Positions 16,255 to 23,940 of a stretch of DNA of 64,000 bases are shown piece by piece. How positions within the stretch are numbered: the first letter of the stretch is position 1; each line of letters starts with the position of its first letter. The notes beneath the pieces were generated by a model, which worked only from the letters and a program-made list of their open reading frames with translations, ran no database searches and had not been told where the DNA came from. Both the position numbers and the translations under genes were made by a program. Source of the stretch: Aquamicrobium sp. LC103 (lineage in GTDB: Bacteria > Pseudomonadota > Alphaproteobacteria > Rhizobiales > Rhizobiaceae); NCBI RefSeq assembly GCF_001014615.2, contig NZ_LBCQ02000006.1:186001-250000 (forward strand), written 5' to 3'.

Positions 16255-18345
16255 ATGGCAATAATCGACACCGCCGCCCCCGTCACCGACCCCCGCCGCT
16301 ACGGCAGGGACGTGGCATTCGCGATCGGCATCATCACGATCCTTTCGATCCTGTTCCTGCCGATACCGGCCTTCCTCATCGACATGGGTCTGGCGTTCTC
16401 GATCGCCGTGTCCGTCCTGATCCTCATGGTGGCGCTGTGGATCCAGCGGCCGCTGGACTTCACCTCCTTTCCGACGATCCTCCTGATCGTCACCATGCTT
16501 CGCCTGGCGCTCAACATCGCCACCACGCGTGTCATCCTTTCACACGGAAACGAGGGAACGGACGCCGCCGGCTACGTGATCGGCGGCTTCTCCAGGCTGG
16601 TCATGGCCGGCGACTTCGTCATCGGCCTCATCGTCTTTCTGATCCTGATCGTGGTGAACTTCATCGTCATCACCAAGGGCGCGACGCGCATCGCCGAGGT
16701 CGGGGCGAGGTTCACGCTCGACGCCATTCCCGGCAAGCAGATGTCGATCGACGCCGACCTCTCCGCCGGCATCATCGACGAGAAGCAGGCCCAGCTTCGC
16801 CGCCGCGAATTGGAGGAGGAAAGCTCCTTCTTCGGCTCGATGGACGGTGCTTCGAAATTCGTCCGCGGCGACGCCATCGCCGGCCTGATCATCACGGCGA
16901 TCAACATCATCGGCGGCATCGCCATCGGCTACACGCGCCACGGCATGGGTATGGGCGAGGCGGCGGACGTGTTCGTCAAGCTGTCGGTCGGCGACGGCCT
17001 CGTGACGCAGATCCCCGCGCTCATCGTCTCGCTCGCCGCCGGCCTGCTCGTCTCGAAAGGCGGAACCCGCGGGTCGACCGACCAGGCCGTGTTCGGCCAG
17101 CTCGGCGCCTATCCGCGCGCGCTCTCCGTGGCCGCCCTGCTGCTGCTGCTGCTGGGCCTGATGCCCGGCCTGCCGCTCTTCCCCTTCCTTCTGCTCGCGG
17201 CCGCCATGGCGACCGTAGCCTACGTCATCCCGCTCCAGCGCAAGCGCGCGGAGGCCGTCGTTCAGGAGGCAGAGAAGCAGACGGCGCTCGCGAAGGAGGA
17301 AGAGGAGAAACAGTCGGTCAAGTCCTCCCTCAAGACCGCCGAAATCGAGCTTCTGATCGGCAAGCAGCTCTCGACGAGGCTGCTGACCTCGCATCAGGAA
17401 CTGTCGTTCCGCATGAACAAGATGCGCAAGAAGTTCGCCAGCCAGTACGGCTTCGTCGTTCCCGAGGTGCGTCTGACGGACGATTATTCGATCCCGCCGA
17501 AGAGCTACCAGATCAAGGTGCACGGCACGGTGGTCGCGGAATACCAGATGCGCGTCGGCGAGCTGATGGTCCTGCTCGGCAACGGCAAGCTGCCCGAGAT
17601 GCCTGGCGAGGAAGTGCGCGAGCCCGCATTCGGCATGCGCGCCTATTCCGTCTCGGAAACCTTCGCGGAAGATCTGAAGCGCGAACGCCTTACCTTCGCA
17701 GACAACATGTCGGTTCTGCTCACCCATCTGAGCGAGGTGATCCGCAACAACCTGCCGCAGCTTCTCTCCTACAAGGACATGAAGGCGCTGATCGAGCGGC
17801 AGGACCCCGAATACCGCAAGCTGATCGACGAGATCTGCACCTCGCATATCTCCTACCCGGGCTTCCAGGCGGTGCTCAAGCTGCTGCTCGCAGAGCGCGT
17901 CTCGATCCGCAACCTGCATCTCATCATCGAGGCGATCGCCGAAATCGCGCCGCATGTCCGACGCACCGAGCAGATCGTCGAGCATGTACGCATCCGCATG
18001 GCGCAGCAGATCTGCGGCGATCTCTCCGAGAGCGGCATGCTGAAGGTGCTCCGGCTCGGCAATCGCTGGGATCTCGCCTTCCACCAGGCGCTGAAGCGCG
18101 ACAACAAGGGAGAAATACGCGAATTCGACATCGACCCGCGCCAGCTCGAGGAATTCGGCCAGGATGCCGGCAAGGCGGTCCGCGAGCATCTCGACGCCGG
18201 CGAGCGCTTCGTCCTGGTCACGGCGCCCGACGCGCGACCCTATGTCCGCATGATCGTGGAACGGCTGTTCCCTACCCTGCCGGTGTTGTCGCATGTGGAG
18301 ATCGCGCGCGGCGTCGAGGTCCGGGTTCTCGGCTCGATTTCCTGA
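16255..18345 (+). CDS. flhA: Flagellar export protein FlhA
   Basis: A 696-residue FlhA of full family length. The N-terminal half (about 20-330) has eight predicted membrane spans and the cytoplasmic loop with [20 protein letters not shown], the FHIPEP-family signature. The cytoplasmic C-terminal half (about 350-696) contains the substrate-docking domains and ends [10 protein letters not shown]. It forms the ion-coupled export ring. Four bases separate it from fliR. Confidence 0.97.
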   Translation: MAIIDTAAPVTDPRRYGRDVAFAIGIITILSILFLPIPAFLIDMGLAFSIAVSVLILMVALWIQRPLDFTSFPTILLIVTMLRLALNIATTRVILSHGNEGTDAAGYVIGGFSRLVMAGDFVIGLIVFLILIVVNFIVITKGATRIAEVGARFTLDAIPGKQMSIDADLSAGIIDEKQAQLRRRELEEESSFFGSMDGASKFVRGDAIAGLIITAINIIGGIAIGYTRHGMGMGEAADVFVKLSVGDGLVTQIPALIVSLAAGLLVSKGGTRGSTDQAVFGQLGAYPRALSVAALLLLLLGLMPGLPLFPFLLLAAAMATVAYVIPLQRKRAEAVVQEAEKQTALAKEEEEKQSVKSSLKTAEIELLIGKQLSTRLLTSHQELSFRMNKMRKKFASQYGFVVPEVRLTDDYSIPPKSYQIKVHGTVVAEYQMRVGELMVLLGNGKLPEMPGEEVREPAFGMRAYSVSETFAEDLKRERLTFADNMSVLLTHLSEVIRNNLPQLLSYKDMKALIERQDPEYRKLIDEICTSHISYPGFQAVLKLLLAERVSIRNLHLIIEAIAEIAPHVRRTEQIVEHVRIRMAQQICGDLSESGMLKVLRLGNRWDLAFHQALKRDNKGEIREFDIDPRQLEEFGQDAGKAVREHLDAGERFVLVTAPDARPYVRMIVERLFPTLPVLSHVEIARGVEVRVLGSIS

Positions 18346-18349
18346 GATC

Positions 18350-19108
18350 ATGCTCGAAAGCCTCCCGCTCGAAGCGATCGCGACGGCCGCGTTCCTGGCC
18401 TTCTGCCGCATCGGCGCGTGCTTCATGATCATGCCGGGGCTCTCCAGCGCCCGCGTGCCGCTCCAGGTCCGCCTGTTCGTGGCGATCGCCGCCACCTGGG
18501 CGCTTCTCGCCCATCTCTGGGACGCGATCCTGCCGTTCACGGACCGGCGCCCGGACAATCTGCTGCTGCTGGTCGCCTCCGAGCTGCTCGTCGGCGGCCT
18601 GATGGGATTGGTGGCGCGCCTCTACATGCTCGCCCTGGAATTCATCGGCTCGGTGATCGCGATGAACATCGGCTATGGCGGCATGCTGGGATCGTCGATC
18701 GAGGATAACGAGCCGCAATCCGCTCTCGGCGCGATCATCTCGTTCTCGGCGCTGCTGCTGCTCTTCGTGCTGGATTTCCACCACCAGATCGTGCGCGCCC
18801 TCGTCTCCTCCTATCAGGCGATACCGATCGAGGCCCTGTTCGACCCGCGCGGCTCGCTGGTCGACGTCACCGACACGTTGCGCGAATCCTTCTACATCAT
18901 GATGCGGCTCGGCAGCCCCTTCGTCGCCTACGCCATCCTGGTCAACCTGGCGACCGGCTTCGTCAACAAGCTCACGCCGCAGATCCCGGTCTATTTCATC
19001 TCCCTGCCCTTCGTCATCGCGGGCGGACTGACGCTCCTTTATTTCGGCATAACCACCTTCCTCAGCCTCGCCATGGACGGCTTCATTCCAACGACGATCG
19101 GACGCTGA
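18350..19108 (+). CDS. fliR: Flagellar export gate protein FliR
   Basis: A 252-residue membrane protein with about six spans, including the FliR pattern FCRIGACFMIMPGLSSARVP near the start. I chose ATG 18350, four bases after flhA, instead of an upstream start inside flhA that would add an unmatched basic stretch. Completes the export gate with FliQ; fliP is not in the window. Confidence 0.95.
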   Translation: MLESLPLEAIATAAFLAFCRIGACFMIMPGLSSARVPLQVRLFVAIAATWALLAHLWDAILPFTDRRPDNLLLLVASELLVGGLMGLVARLYMLALEFIGSVIAMNIGYGGMLGSSIEDNEPQSALGAIISFSALLLLFVLDFHHQIVRALVSSYQAIPIEALFDPRGSLVDVTDTLRESFYIMMRLGSPFVAYAILVNLATGFVNKLTPQIPVYFISLPFVIAGGLTLLYFGITTFLSLAMDGFIPTTIGR

Positions 19109-19109
19109 C

Positions 19110-19496
19110 ATGTCGGCACGCACGGACAGGCTGAAACGACTGGTGAAGCTGCAAAAGCAGATCAAGGCGCTGCACGAGACCAGGCGCGCAACGCACATCG
19201 CCCAGGCGGCCGCGGCCGACGACGAGGCCAGGGCATTGCTCGATTCGCTCAACGCCGCCTCGCCGCTGCCCGGCCTCTTTCCCGATATCTACAACCGGCG
19301 CATCGGCTCGGCGATCGGACGCAAGGAAGCCCATACGGTGAAGGCGAAGGAGGAAAGCGGGCGCGTCGCCACGGCCAGGGCCCGCACCACAATGGTGGAG
19401 AACGCCTATCGCGAAGCATCGCGCCTGGACGAGAGGGAATCCGCGGAACGCGAGCAGATCGAAGCCCTCGAACGCAAGCTCACCGGCCGCAAGTAA
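19110..19496 (+). CDS. FliJ-like coiled-coil protein
   Basis: A 128-residue, highly charged Lys/Arg/Glu/Ala-rich helical protein beginning one base after fliR. Two long helices are predicted (about 4-52 and 70-127), the layout of FliJ, the coiled-coil stalk of the FliI ATPase. A loop with LPGLFPDIYNRRIGSAIGRK separates them. There is no sharp sequence motif for FliJ, so the name rests on size, composition and location at the end of the export-gate operon. Confidence 0.55.
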   Translation: MSARTDRLKRLVKLQKQIKALHETRRATHIAQAAAADDEARALLDSLNAASPLPGLFPDIYNRRIGSAIGRKEAHTVKAKEESGRVATARARTTMVENAYREASRLDERESAEREQIEALERKLTGRK

Positions 19497-19561
19497 GCCT
19501 GCCACAAGCTTAGCCGGGCATATTCGGCCCCGAATCCTGTAAAAGATGGGAGGTTTATTCC

Positions 19562-20110
19562 TTGGCTATCTCTCCACCCGGCGACATCATCCTCGACGTG
19601 GTCCGCGCGGCGGAGCCTGCCTCCGTGGAGGCCGCGCAAAGCCGGCTGAAGGCGATGGCCGGAGCGAGCGGCGCCGAAACGCCATTTCAGGTGGCAACGG
19701 CGGAAGCGACACGTGAACCGGTTTCGCGGAAAAGCGGCAAGGCCGACAGCTTCCAGAAATTCGAAGCGCTCGTCCTCCAGACCTTCCTCAAATCCATGCT
19801 GCCCGCGGACACGAGCTCGGTCTACGGGCAGGGCCTTTCGGGGGAGATGTGGCAATCGATGCTCGCCGAGCAGCTCGGCGAGACGATGGCGAAGCGCGGC
19901 GGCATCGGCATCGCCGACCGTGTCCTGCGCGACCACTACAAGAACGGCGAGGTCAAGGTGCCGCTGCAGGGCGTCTCCCACGACCCGGCCAAGCCCGAAA
20001 TCGACAAACAGAAGATGCTTTCCGCGGCGCGTGTCCAGGAAATCCAGCGCGAGATGGCGCGAAGCCTGAACGAGGACATGGCCGCGCCTGCAAATGGCCC
20101 GCGTGGATGA
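19562..20110 (+). CDS. flgJ: FlgJ-like rod-binding protein, no muramidase domain
   Basis: A 182-residue protein starting at TTG 19562 behind GGGAGG. The central region (about 60-130) has FEALVLQTFLKSMLPAD and GEMWQSMLAEQLGETMAKRGG, the rod-binding domain found in the N-terminal half of enteric FlgJ. The muramidase half is missing. The transglycosylase at 9213-9908 in the same locus could supply that activity. A loose copy of the flagellar promoter motif (CACAAG at 19503) lies upstream. Confidence 0.85.
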   Translation: MAISPPGDIILDVVRAAEPASVEAAQSRLKAMAGASGAETPFQVATAEATREPVSRKSGKADSFQKFEALVLQTFLKSMLPADTSSVYGQGLSGEMWQSMLAEQLGETMAKRGGIGIADRVLRDHYKNGEVKVPLQGVSHDPAKPEIDKQKMLSAARVQEIQREMARSLNEDMAAPANGPRG

Positions 20111-20140
20111 ACAACGTAAGAGCAAGATGAGACATTCCAT

Positions 20141-20548
20141 ATGGCAAACGATGCAGCCTCAATGCAGCAAGTCGACCTGGCAACGAGCGGGGCGGCGCTC
20201 ATGAGCCTTTCATCGATATTGGAACGCATCGAAGAGGCGGTCGAGGTAGAGACCGCCTCCATCAGGACCGACGCGCATTTCGACATAAAGGCGTCCAACG
20301 CGCGCAAAAGCCGCTATCTGTACGAGCTCAACAAGGCGATCTCGGGCCTTAACGGCGTGCAGATCATCGGCGAGCATCGCGAAGGCATCATCCGACTTCG
20401 CGAGAAGCTGGCGGCCAACGAGCAGGCGATCCTCGCCCATCTCAACGCCGTCAACGAAGTGGCCACCATGCTCCGCGACGCCATCCAGCGCTCGGAAGCC
20501 GACGGGACCTATACGGAACGCGAATTCGGCGGGGCGAACGGCGCCTGA
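20141..20548 (+). CDS. FlgN-like small flagellar protein
   Basis: A 135-residue mostly helical protein between flgJ and a membrane protein, with the conserved-looking stretch EHREGIIRLREKLAANEQAIL and an acidic C-terminus. Size, helicity and position fit FlgN, the export chaperone for FlgK and FlgL, otherwise missing from this locus. The stop shares an A with the next ATG (TGATG). I recognise the neighbourhood more than the family, so the assignment is tentative. Confidence 0.5.
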   Translation: MANDAASMQQVDLATSGAALMSLSSILERIEEAVEVETASIRTDAHFDIKASNARKSRYLYELNKAISGLNGVQIIGEHREGIIRLREKLAANEQAILAHLNAVNEVATMLRDAIQRSEADGTYTEREFGGANGA

Positions 20549-21051
20549 TGCTCAAGCTCGTCGTCGCAGCAATCTGGATAAGCATCGCCACGACCGGTGC
20601 CGTGCTCTACTCTTTCCAGTCGAGGCAAAGCCCGGAGGACACGGCGGCGGAACCGAACGCGTTCCAGGGTCTCGACTATGTGAAGAGCGGCGTGATCTCG
20701 GTGCCGCTCTTCAGCGACGGCAAGGTCTTCGGCTATTTCCTGGCGCGGCTGGTCTACACGGCGGAGGCGAAGCGGCTCAACCAGCTCAAGCTGCCGGCCG
20801 AAGCCCTTCTGACGGACGAAGTCTATTCCTACCTCTTCGCCAATCCGCAGATCGATTTCACGAAGCGCGACGATGTCGATCTGAACGCCTTTCGCGACGG
20901 CATCCGCAATGCGGTGAACGAGCGTATCGGCGAGCCGCTGATCCGCGACGTGCTGGTCGAGCAGATGGATTTCCTGCCCAAGAAGGATGTCAGCCCGAAC
21001 ACGGTCCGCGAGGCGAGCATCCCCTCGCCCGCCGAAGCGCCGGCGCAGTGA
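20548..21051 (+). CDS. FliL-like membrane-anchored flagellar protein
   Basis: A 167-residue protein with one N-terminal membrane span (about 3-22, LVVAAIWISIATTGAVLYSF) and a periplasmic domain. The domain has two likely beta strands (GVISVPLF, FGYFLARLVYTAE) and a C-terminal helix-strand (IRNAVNERIGEPLIRDVLVEQMDFL) that resembles FliL, a stator-associated protein. The order with flgN-like and flgJ-like genes and TGATG coupling support a flagellar role. The similarity is by eye only. Confidence 0.5.
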   Translation: MLKLVVAAIWISIATTGAVLYSFQSRQSPEDTAAEPNAFQGLDYVKSGVISVPLFSDGKVFGYFLARLVYTAEAKRLNQLKLPAEALLTDEVYSYLFANPQIDFTKRDDVDLNAFRDGIRNAVNERIGEPLIRDVLVEQMDFLPKKDVSPNTVREASIPSPAEAPAQ

Positions 21052-21091
21052 TCCAAGGTCGCTTCCATACCGGCCGGCTGCCCTGAATCAC

Positions 21092-21109
21092 ATTGACGTA
21101 AACGTCAAT
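21092..21109. promoter_or_regulatory. LiuR-like palindromic operator
   Basis: ATTGACGT-AA-ACGTCAAT is an inverted repeat with 8-bp perfect arms, 65 bases before the SCP2 gene. MerR-family LiuR regulators of branched-chain amino acid and fatty acid catabolism are recalled to bind sites of this ACGT-NN-ACGT type. The palindrome is seen; the regulator is inferred. Confidence 0.55.
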
Positions 21110-21173
21110 CGGCTGTTAAGTTTCGCCGATCTTCCAACAGCCGCGATGCGGCGCGCCTAGAAGGAGTTTCCTC

Positions 21174-21455
21174 ATGAGCCTTGACGATATCGCAGCCAAG
21201 ATTCGCCAGCGCGTCGCCGACAGCGATTTCGACAAGTCGGTCAAGTTCGACCTCGGCGGCGACGGGGTGATCGTGATCGACGGGAGCGAAGTGACCACCG
21301 AGGACCGCGGCGCCGACTGCACCATCACGCTTTCCAAGGACGATTTCGAATCGCTCGTGGCCGGCGAGCTCGATCCGACCGCCGCCTTCATGCAGGGCAA
21401 GCTGAAGGTCGATGGCGACATGTCCGTCGCCATGCAGCTCAGCCAGGTGCTCTAG
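21174..21455 (+). CDS. SCP2 sterol-carrier-domain protein
   Basis: A 93-residue single-domain SCP2 protein (IDGSEVTTEDRGADCTITLS, then AAFMQGKLKVDGDMSVAMQLSQVL). The last segment is the typical end of this lipid-binding fold. In alphaproteobacteria such stand-alone proteins often sit in acyl-CoA metabolism regulons, consistent with the palindrome upstream. The ribosome site AAGGAG is strong. It faces the GNAT gene tail to tail. Confidence 0.9.
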   Translation: MSLDDIAAKIRQRVADSDFDKSVKFDLGGDGVIVIDGSEVTTEDRGADCTITLSKDDFESLVAGELDPTAAFMQGKLKVDGDMSVAMQLSQVL

Positions 21456-21480
21456 GAAGTCACCGACGCGAGGACGATCT

Positions 21481-22173
21481 TCAGGCAGCCCGCGCCGAAC
21501 GCGCGGGCTTTGCTTTTCTGCCGGTCGGCGCGAGCACGCCCGAAGCGCCGCTGAGAGCGCCTTGCGACAGTTCGAGCGCCAGGAAACGCTCCCGCTCGTA
21601 GGGGCCGGGCATCGCCAGCGCCGCCGTCTTCTCCGCCGAGAAGCCGAACCGCGCATAGTAAGGCGCGTCGCCGACGAGCAGGATCGCGCCATGGCCGAGC
21701 CGCCGCGCCTCGTTGACGGCATGACGCATCAGCGCGGAGCCGATGCCGGCCGATTTCAGCGCGGGGTCGACGGCAAGCGGTCCGAGCAGAAGTGTGTTGG
21801 GCCCGTTGTCGCCCAGCCGCACGTCCCACAGCCTGACCGTGCCCACAAGGTTTCCGCCCGCATCCTTCGCGACGAAGGCCAGCCCTTCGGAAGGAACGCG
21901 GCCGCGGCGCAGCTTCTCCGACGACTTGCGCTTGCGCATCGGCCCCATGACGCGGTCGAGCAGCGCCTCGCGCGCCAGAACGTCCGTGGAGATTTCGGCA
22001 ACGACGGTGAATGCTGGATTGGCATTGGCAGCCCCCTCACCCGGCACGCGCGAGCCACCCTCTCCCCCGTGGGGAAAGGAGGGCGCAGCCATCGCGGCCG
22101 GCATCTTCTCCCCGCCCGGGAGAAGGCGGCGCGAAGCACCGGATGAGGGGGAAACGTTATCGAGGACTTGCAT
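21481..22173 (-). CDS. GNAT N-acetyltransferase with in-frame repeat insertion
   Basis: A 230-residue acetyltransferase. The GNAT core runs from about residue 55 (FTVVAEI) and includes the acetyl-CoA loop in LKSAGIGSALMRHAV and GDAPYYARFGF. Codons about 8-48 come entirely from a palindromic repeat (22032-22151) read in frame, giving Gly/Pro/Ser-rich sequence before the conserved domain. The AAGGA nine bases before ATG 22173 supports a start upstream of the repeat, so the extension is probably translated; internal ATGs within the repeat are alternatives. It follows the decarboxylase gene on the same strand. Confidence 0.85.
   Translation of the reverse strand: MQVLDNVSPSSGASRRLLPGGEKMPAAMAAPSFPHGGEGGSRVPGEGAANANPAFTVVAEISTDVLAREALLDRVMGPMRKRKSSEKLRRGRVPSEGLAFVAKDAGGNLVGTVRLWDVRLGDNGPNTLLLGPLAVDPALKSAGIGSALMRHAVNEARRLGHGAILLVGDAPYYARFGFSAEKTAALAMPGPYERERFLALELSQGALSGASGVLAPTGRKAKPARSARAA
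21487..21518 (+). terminator. Terminator of the SCP2 gene, inside the GNAT 3' end
   Basis: AGCCCGCG (21487-21494) pairs with CGCGGGCT (21502-21509), followed by TTGCTTTT on the plus strand. It lies within the last codons of the opposing GNAT gene, encoding part of its basic Ala-rich tail. Convergent genes thus share the sequence. Confidence 0.75.
22032..22151. repeat. 120-bp palindromic repeat inserted in a coding sequence
   Basis: The ends CCCCCTCACCCGG and CCGGATGAGGGGG are near-perfect inverted copies. Internal stems such as TCTCCCCGCCCGGGAGA add further pairing. This CCCTCATCC-type element resembles repeats common between genes in Mesorhizobium relatives. Here it is 120 bases, a multiple of three, has no stop in the gene's frame, and lies inside the GNAT N-terminus. 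Confidence 0.8.
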
Positions 22174-22264
22174 CGGCGTGATCCTTCACGAGCGGAGGCT
22201 GTTCCACAGGCGAGCCCGCCGCCGGCGAGGCCGGCGACAGGGCGATCCGAACGGCCGGAGCCGT

Positions 22265-23398
22265 TCAGATCACGTAGGATCGGAGAGGCTCGAACCCGTT
22301 GAAGGCGACGGCCGAATAGGTCGTCGTGTAGGCGCCGGTGCCTTCGATCAGCACCTCGTCGCCGATGGTCAGCGACAGAGGCAGCGGATAGGGCGTCTTC
22401 TCGTAGAGCACGTCGGCCGAATCGCAGGTCGGGCCGGCAAGCACGCAGGGAGACTTCTCGTCGCCGTCGCGTTCCGTCACGATCGGGTAGCGGATCGCCT
22501 CGTCCATCGTCTCGGCAAGGCCGCCGAACTTGCCGATGTCGAGATAGACCCAGCGCACATTGTCGTTGTCGGCCTTCTTGGAGATCAGCACGACCTCGGA
22601 CTTGATGACGCCGGCATTGCCGACCATGCCGCGACCGGGCTCGATGATCGTCTCCGGAAGGCGGTTGCCGAAATGCCTGCTCAGCGCCTCGAAAATCGCC
22701 TGGCCGTAGGCCTGCGCGGACGGCACGTCCTTCAGGTAGCGGGTCGGAAAACCGCCGCCCATATTGACCATCCGCAAGGTGATGCCTTCCTCCGCCAGTC
22801 TCGCGAACACGGCCTTGGCGTCGCCGAGCGCCTTGTCCCAGGCGGTAAGGTCGGTCTGCTGCGAGCCGACATGGAAGGAGACGCCATAGGCGTCGAGGCC
22901 GAGGCGGCTGGCGTGACGCAGCACGTCCACCGCCATGGCAGGAACGCAGCCGAACTTGCGCGACAGCGGCCATTCCGCGCCCTCGCCGTCGGTGAGGACG
23001 CGGCAGAAGACGCGGCTGCCGGGCGCCACGCGCGCGACCTTCTCCACCTCTTCGACGCAGTCCACCGCGAAGAGCCGGATACCGAGTTCGTAGGCGCGCG
23101 CGATGTCGCGCTCCTTCTTGATCGTGTTGCCGTAGGAGATGCGCTCGGCCGGCGCACCGGCATCCATCGCCATCTCGATCTCGGCGACCGAAGCGGTATC
23201 GAAGGACGAGCCGAGACCGGCAAGCAGGCGCAGGATCTCGGGCGCGGGATTGGCCTTCACCGCGTAGTAGATCCTGGATTCCGGCAGGGCCTTCTCGAAG
23301 GCGTGATAGTTGTCGCGCACCACGTCGAGATCGACGACGAGGCAGGGGCCGGTCGGACGTCGGGTGGCGAGGAAATCGATTATGCGCTGCGTGGCCAT
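22265..23398 (-). CDS. Ornithine/lysine decarboxylase (PLP, alanine-racemase fold)
   Basis: A 377-residue type IV decarboxylase making putrescine (and possibly cadaverine). Lys48 in YYAVKANP is the PLP lysine; EPGRGMVG is the phosphate-binding segment; GPTCDSADVLY carries the catalytic Cys-Asp pair. The length matches the alphaproteobacterial ornithine/lysine enzymes, which may also accept lysine. ATG 23398 has GGAG nine bases upstream; an in-frame frame extends further but falls in the leader RNA. A leader of about 430 nt precedes it. Homospermidine synthase (48641-50086) can use its product. Confidence 0.93.
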   Translation of the reverse strand: MATQRIIDFLATRRPTGPCLVVDLDVVRDNYHAFEKALPESRIYYAVKANPAPEILRLLAGLGSSFDTASVAEIEMAMDAGAPAERISYGNTIKKERDIARAYELGIRLFAVDCVEEVEKVARVAPGSRVFCRVLTDGEGAEWPLSRKFGCVPAMAVDVLRHASRLGLDAYGVSFHVGSQQTDLTAWDKALGDAKAVFARLAEEGITLRMVNMGGGFPTRYLKDVPSAQAYGQAIFEALSRHFGNRLPETIIEPGRGMVGNAGVIKSEVVLISKKADNDNVRWVYLDIGKFGGLAETMDEAIRYPIVTERDGDEKSPCVLAGPTCDSADVLYEKTPYPLPLSLTIGDEVLIEGTGAYTTTYSAVAFNGFEPLRSYVI

Positions 23399-23832
23399 CG
23401 GCGTGCTCCATCCTGCGCTTCCTTGCGGTTGCGCATCATCAAGCTGCGACGGAGGCTGTGTGCCTGGACGTCGCGGTTGGACAAAGGCGCTCACGCAGTC
23501 ACGGAACCAGCCGGTGGAAATACCGGAACCATGAAGACGCTTCGCGCGGTTATGGATCATGGCCGCACCTGGCCTTGATCCGCTTTGTCTGCCTTGGCTT
23601 GGATGGGAAACCCTGTCCGCACTGCCGGCAAGGAAGGTGTGCCTCTTCAGTAACCCCGGTCTATGGACGACCGGCAGAACACCAGAAAGGCCCGCACCGT
23701 CGTTGCTTCAAGATGTCCTCGATCTGGCGGTTGGCCATCAGACCGACTGGAGGGGTTAGTTCCAGGTACCTTACCGGTTCCCTCACCATTCGAGGGTTCG
23801 GCGGACACCCACAGGCACGTGCGACTTTGGGC
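23399..23832 (-). ncRNA. Long structured leader of the decarboxylase, candidate speF-type RNA
   Basis: A promoter at 23839-23867 would give about 430 nt of untranslated RNA. Hairpins are visible at 23446-23474 (GCGACG/CGTCGC with inner AGGC/GCCT), 23511-23526 (CCGGT/ACCGG), 23656-23674 (CCGGTC/GACCGG) and 23780-23796 (CCCTC/GAGGG). Rfam's speF motif occurs upstream of ornithine decarboxylase genes in alphaproteobacteria; I infer that this is a member but could not align it. A 25-codon upstream ORF ends inside one hairpin. Confidence 0.55.
23661..23738 (-). CDS. Candidate 25-codon leader peptide in the decarboxylase mRNA
   Basis: Reads MANRQIEDILKQRRCGPFWC and five more residues, then TAG. 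The stop falls in the hairpin 23656-23674. There is no clear Shine-Dalgarno, and the frame stays open upstream, so an earlier start (for example the ATG 51 bases before) is possible. Enteric speF is controlled by an ornithine-sensing leader peptide; whether this one acts alike is unknown. It could also be chance within conserved RNA. Confidence 0.35.
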   Translation of the reverse strand: MANRQIEDILKQRRCGPFWCSAGRP

Positions 23833-23838
23833 AAGCGG

Positions 23839-23867
23839 GATATATGCAGAAGGTCTGTCACAATCAA
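23839..23867 (-). promoter_or_regulatory. Sigma-70-type promoter for the decarboxylase leader
   Basis: On the minus strand, TTGATT (23862-23867) and TATATC (23839-23844) are separated by exactly 17 bases. This predicts transcription starting near 23832, far upstream of the decarboxylase start. The amidase gene begins 74 bases away in the opposite direction. Confidence 0.6.
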
Positions 23868-23940
23868 TGAAAAATTCGGCGACGGTTGAAAAAAATTCCG
23901 CACTGAACAAAGGTGGGTTTTCGTTTCACAGGATCGAACG

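Noticed and set aside
16437-18428. Long alternative frames on both strands across flhA
   Set aside because: They are out-of-frame readings of flhA with Arg/Ala/Pro-rich, motif-free products.
22249-22266. Hairpin GAACGGC/GCCGTTC at the end of the decarboxylase gene as an intrinsic terminator
   Set aside because: The stem overlaps the stop codon but no T run follows on either strand, so it is unlikely to terminate by itself.
23458-23889. A 143-codon plus-strand open frame upstream of the amidase
   Set aside because: It lies in the decarboxylase leader, has no family match or ribosome site, and the RNA structure on the other strand explains the sequence better.
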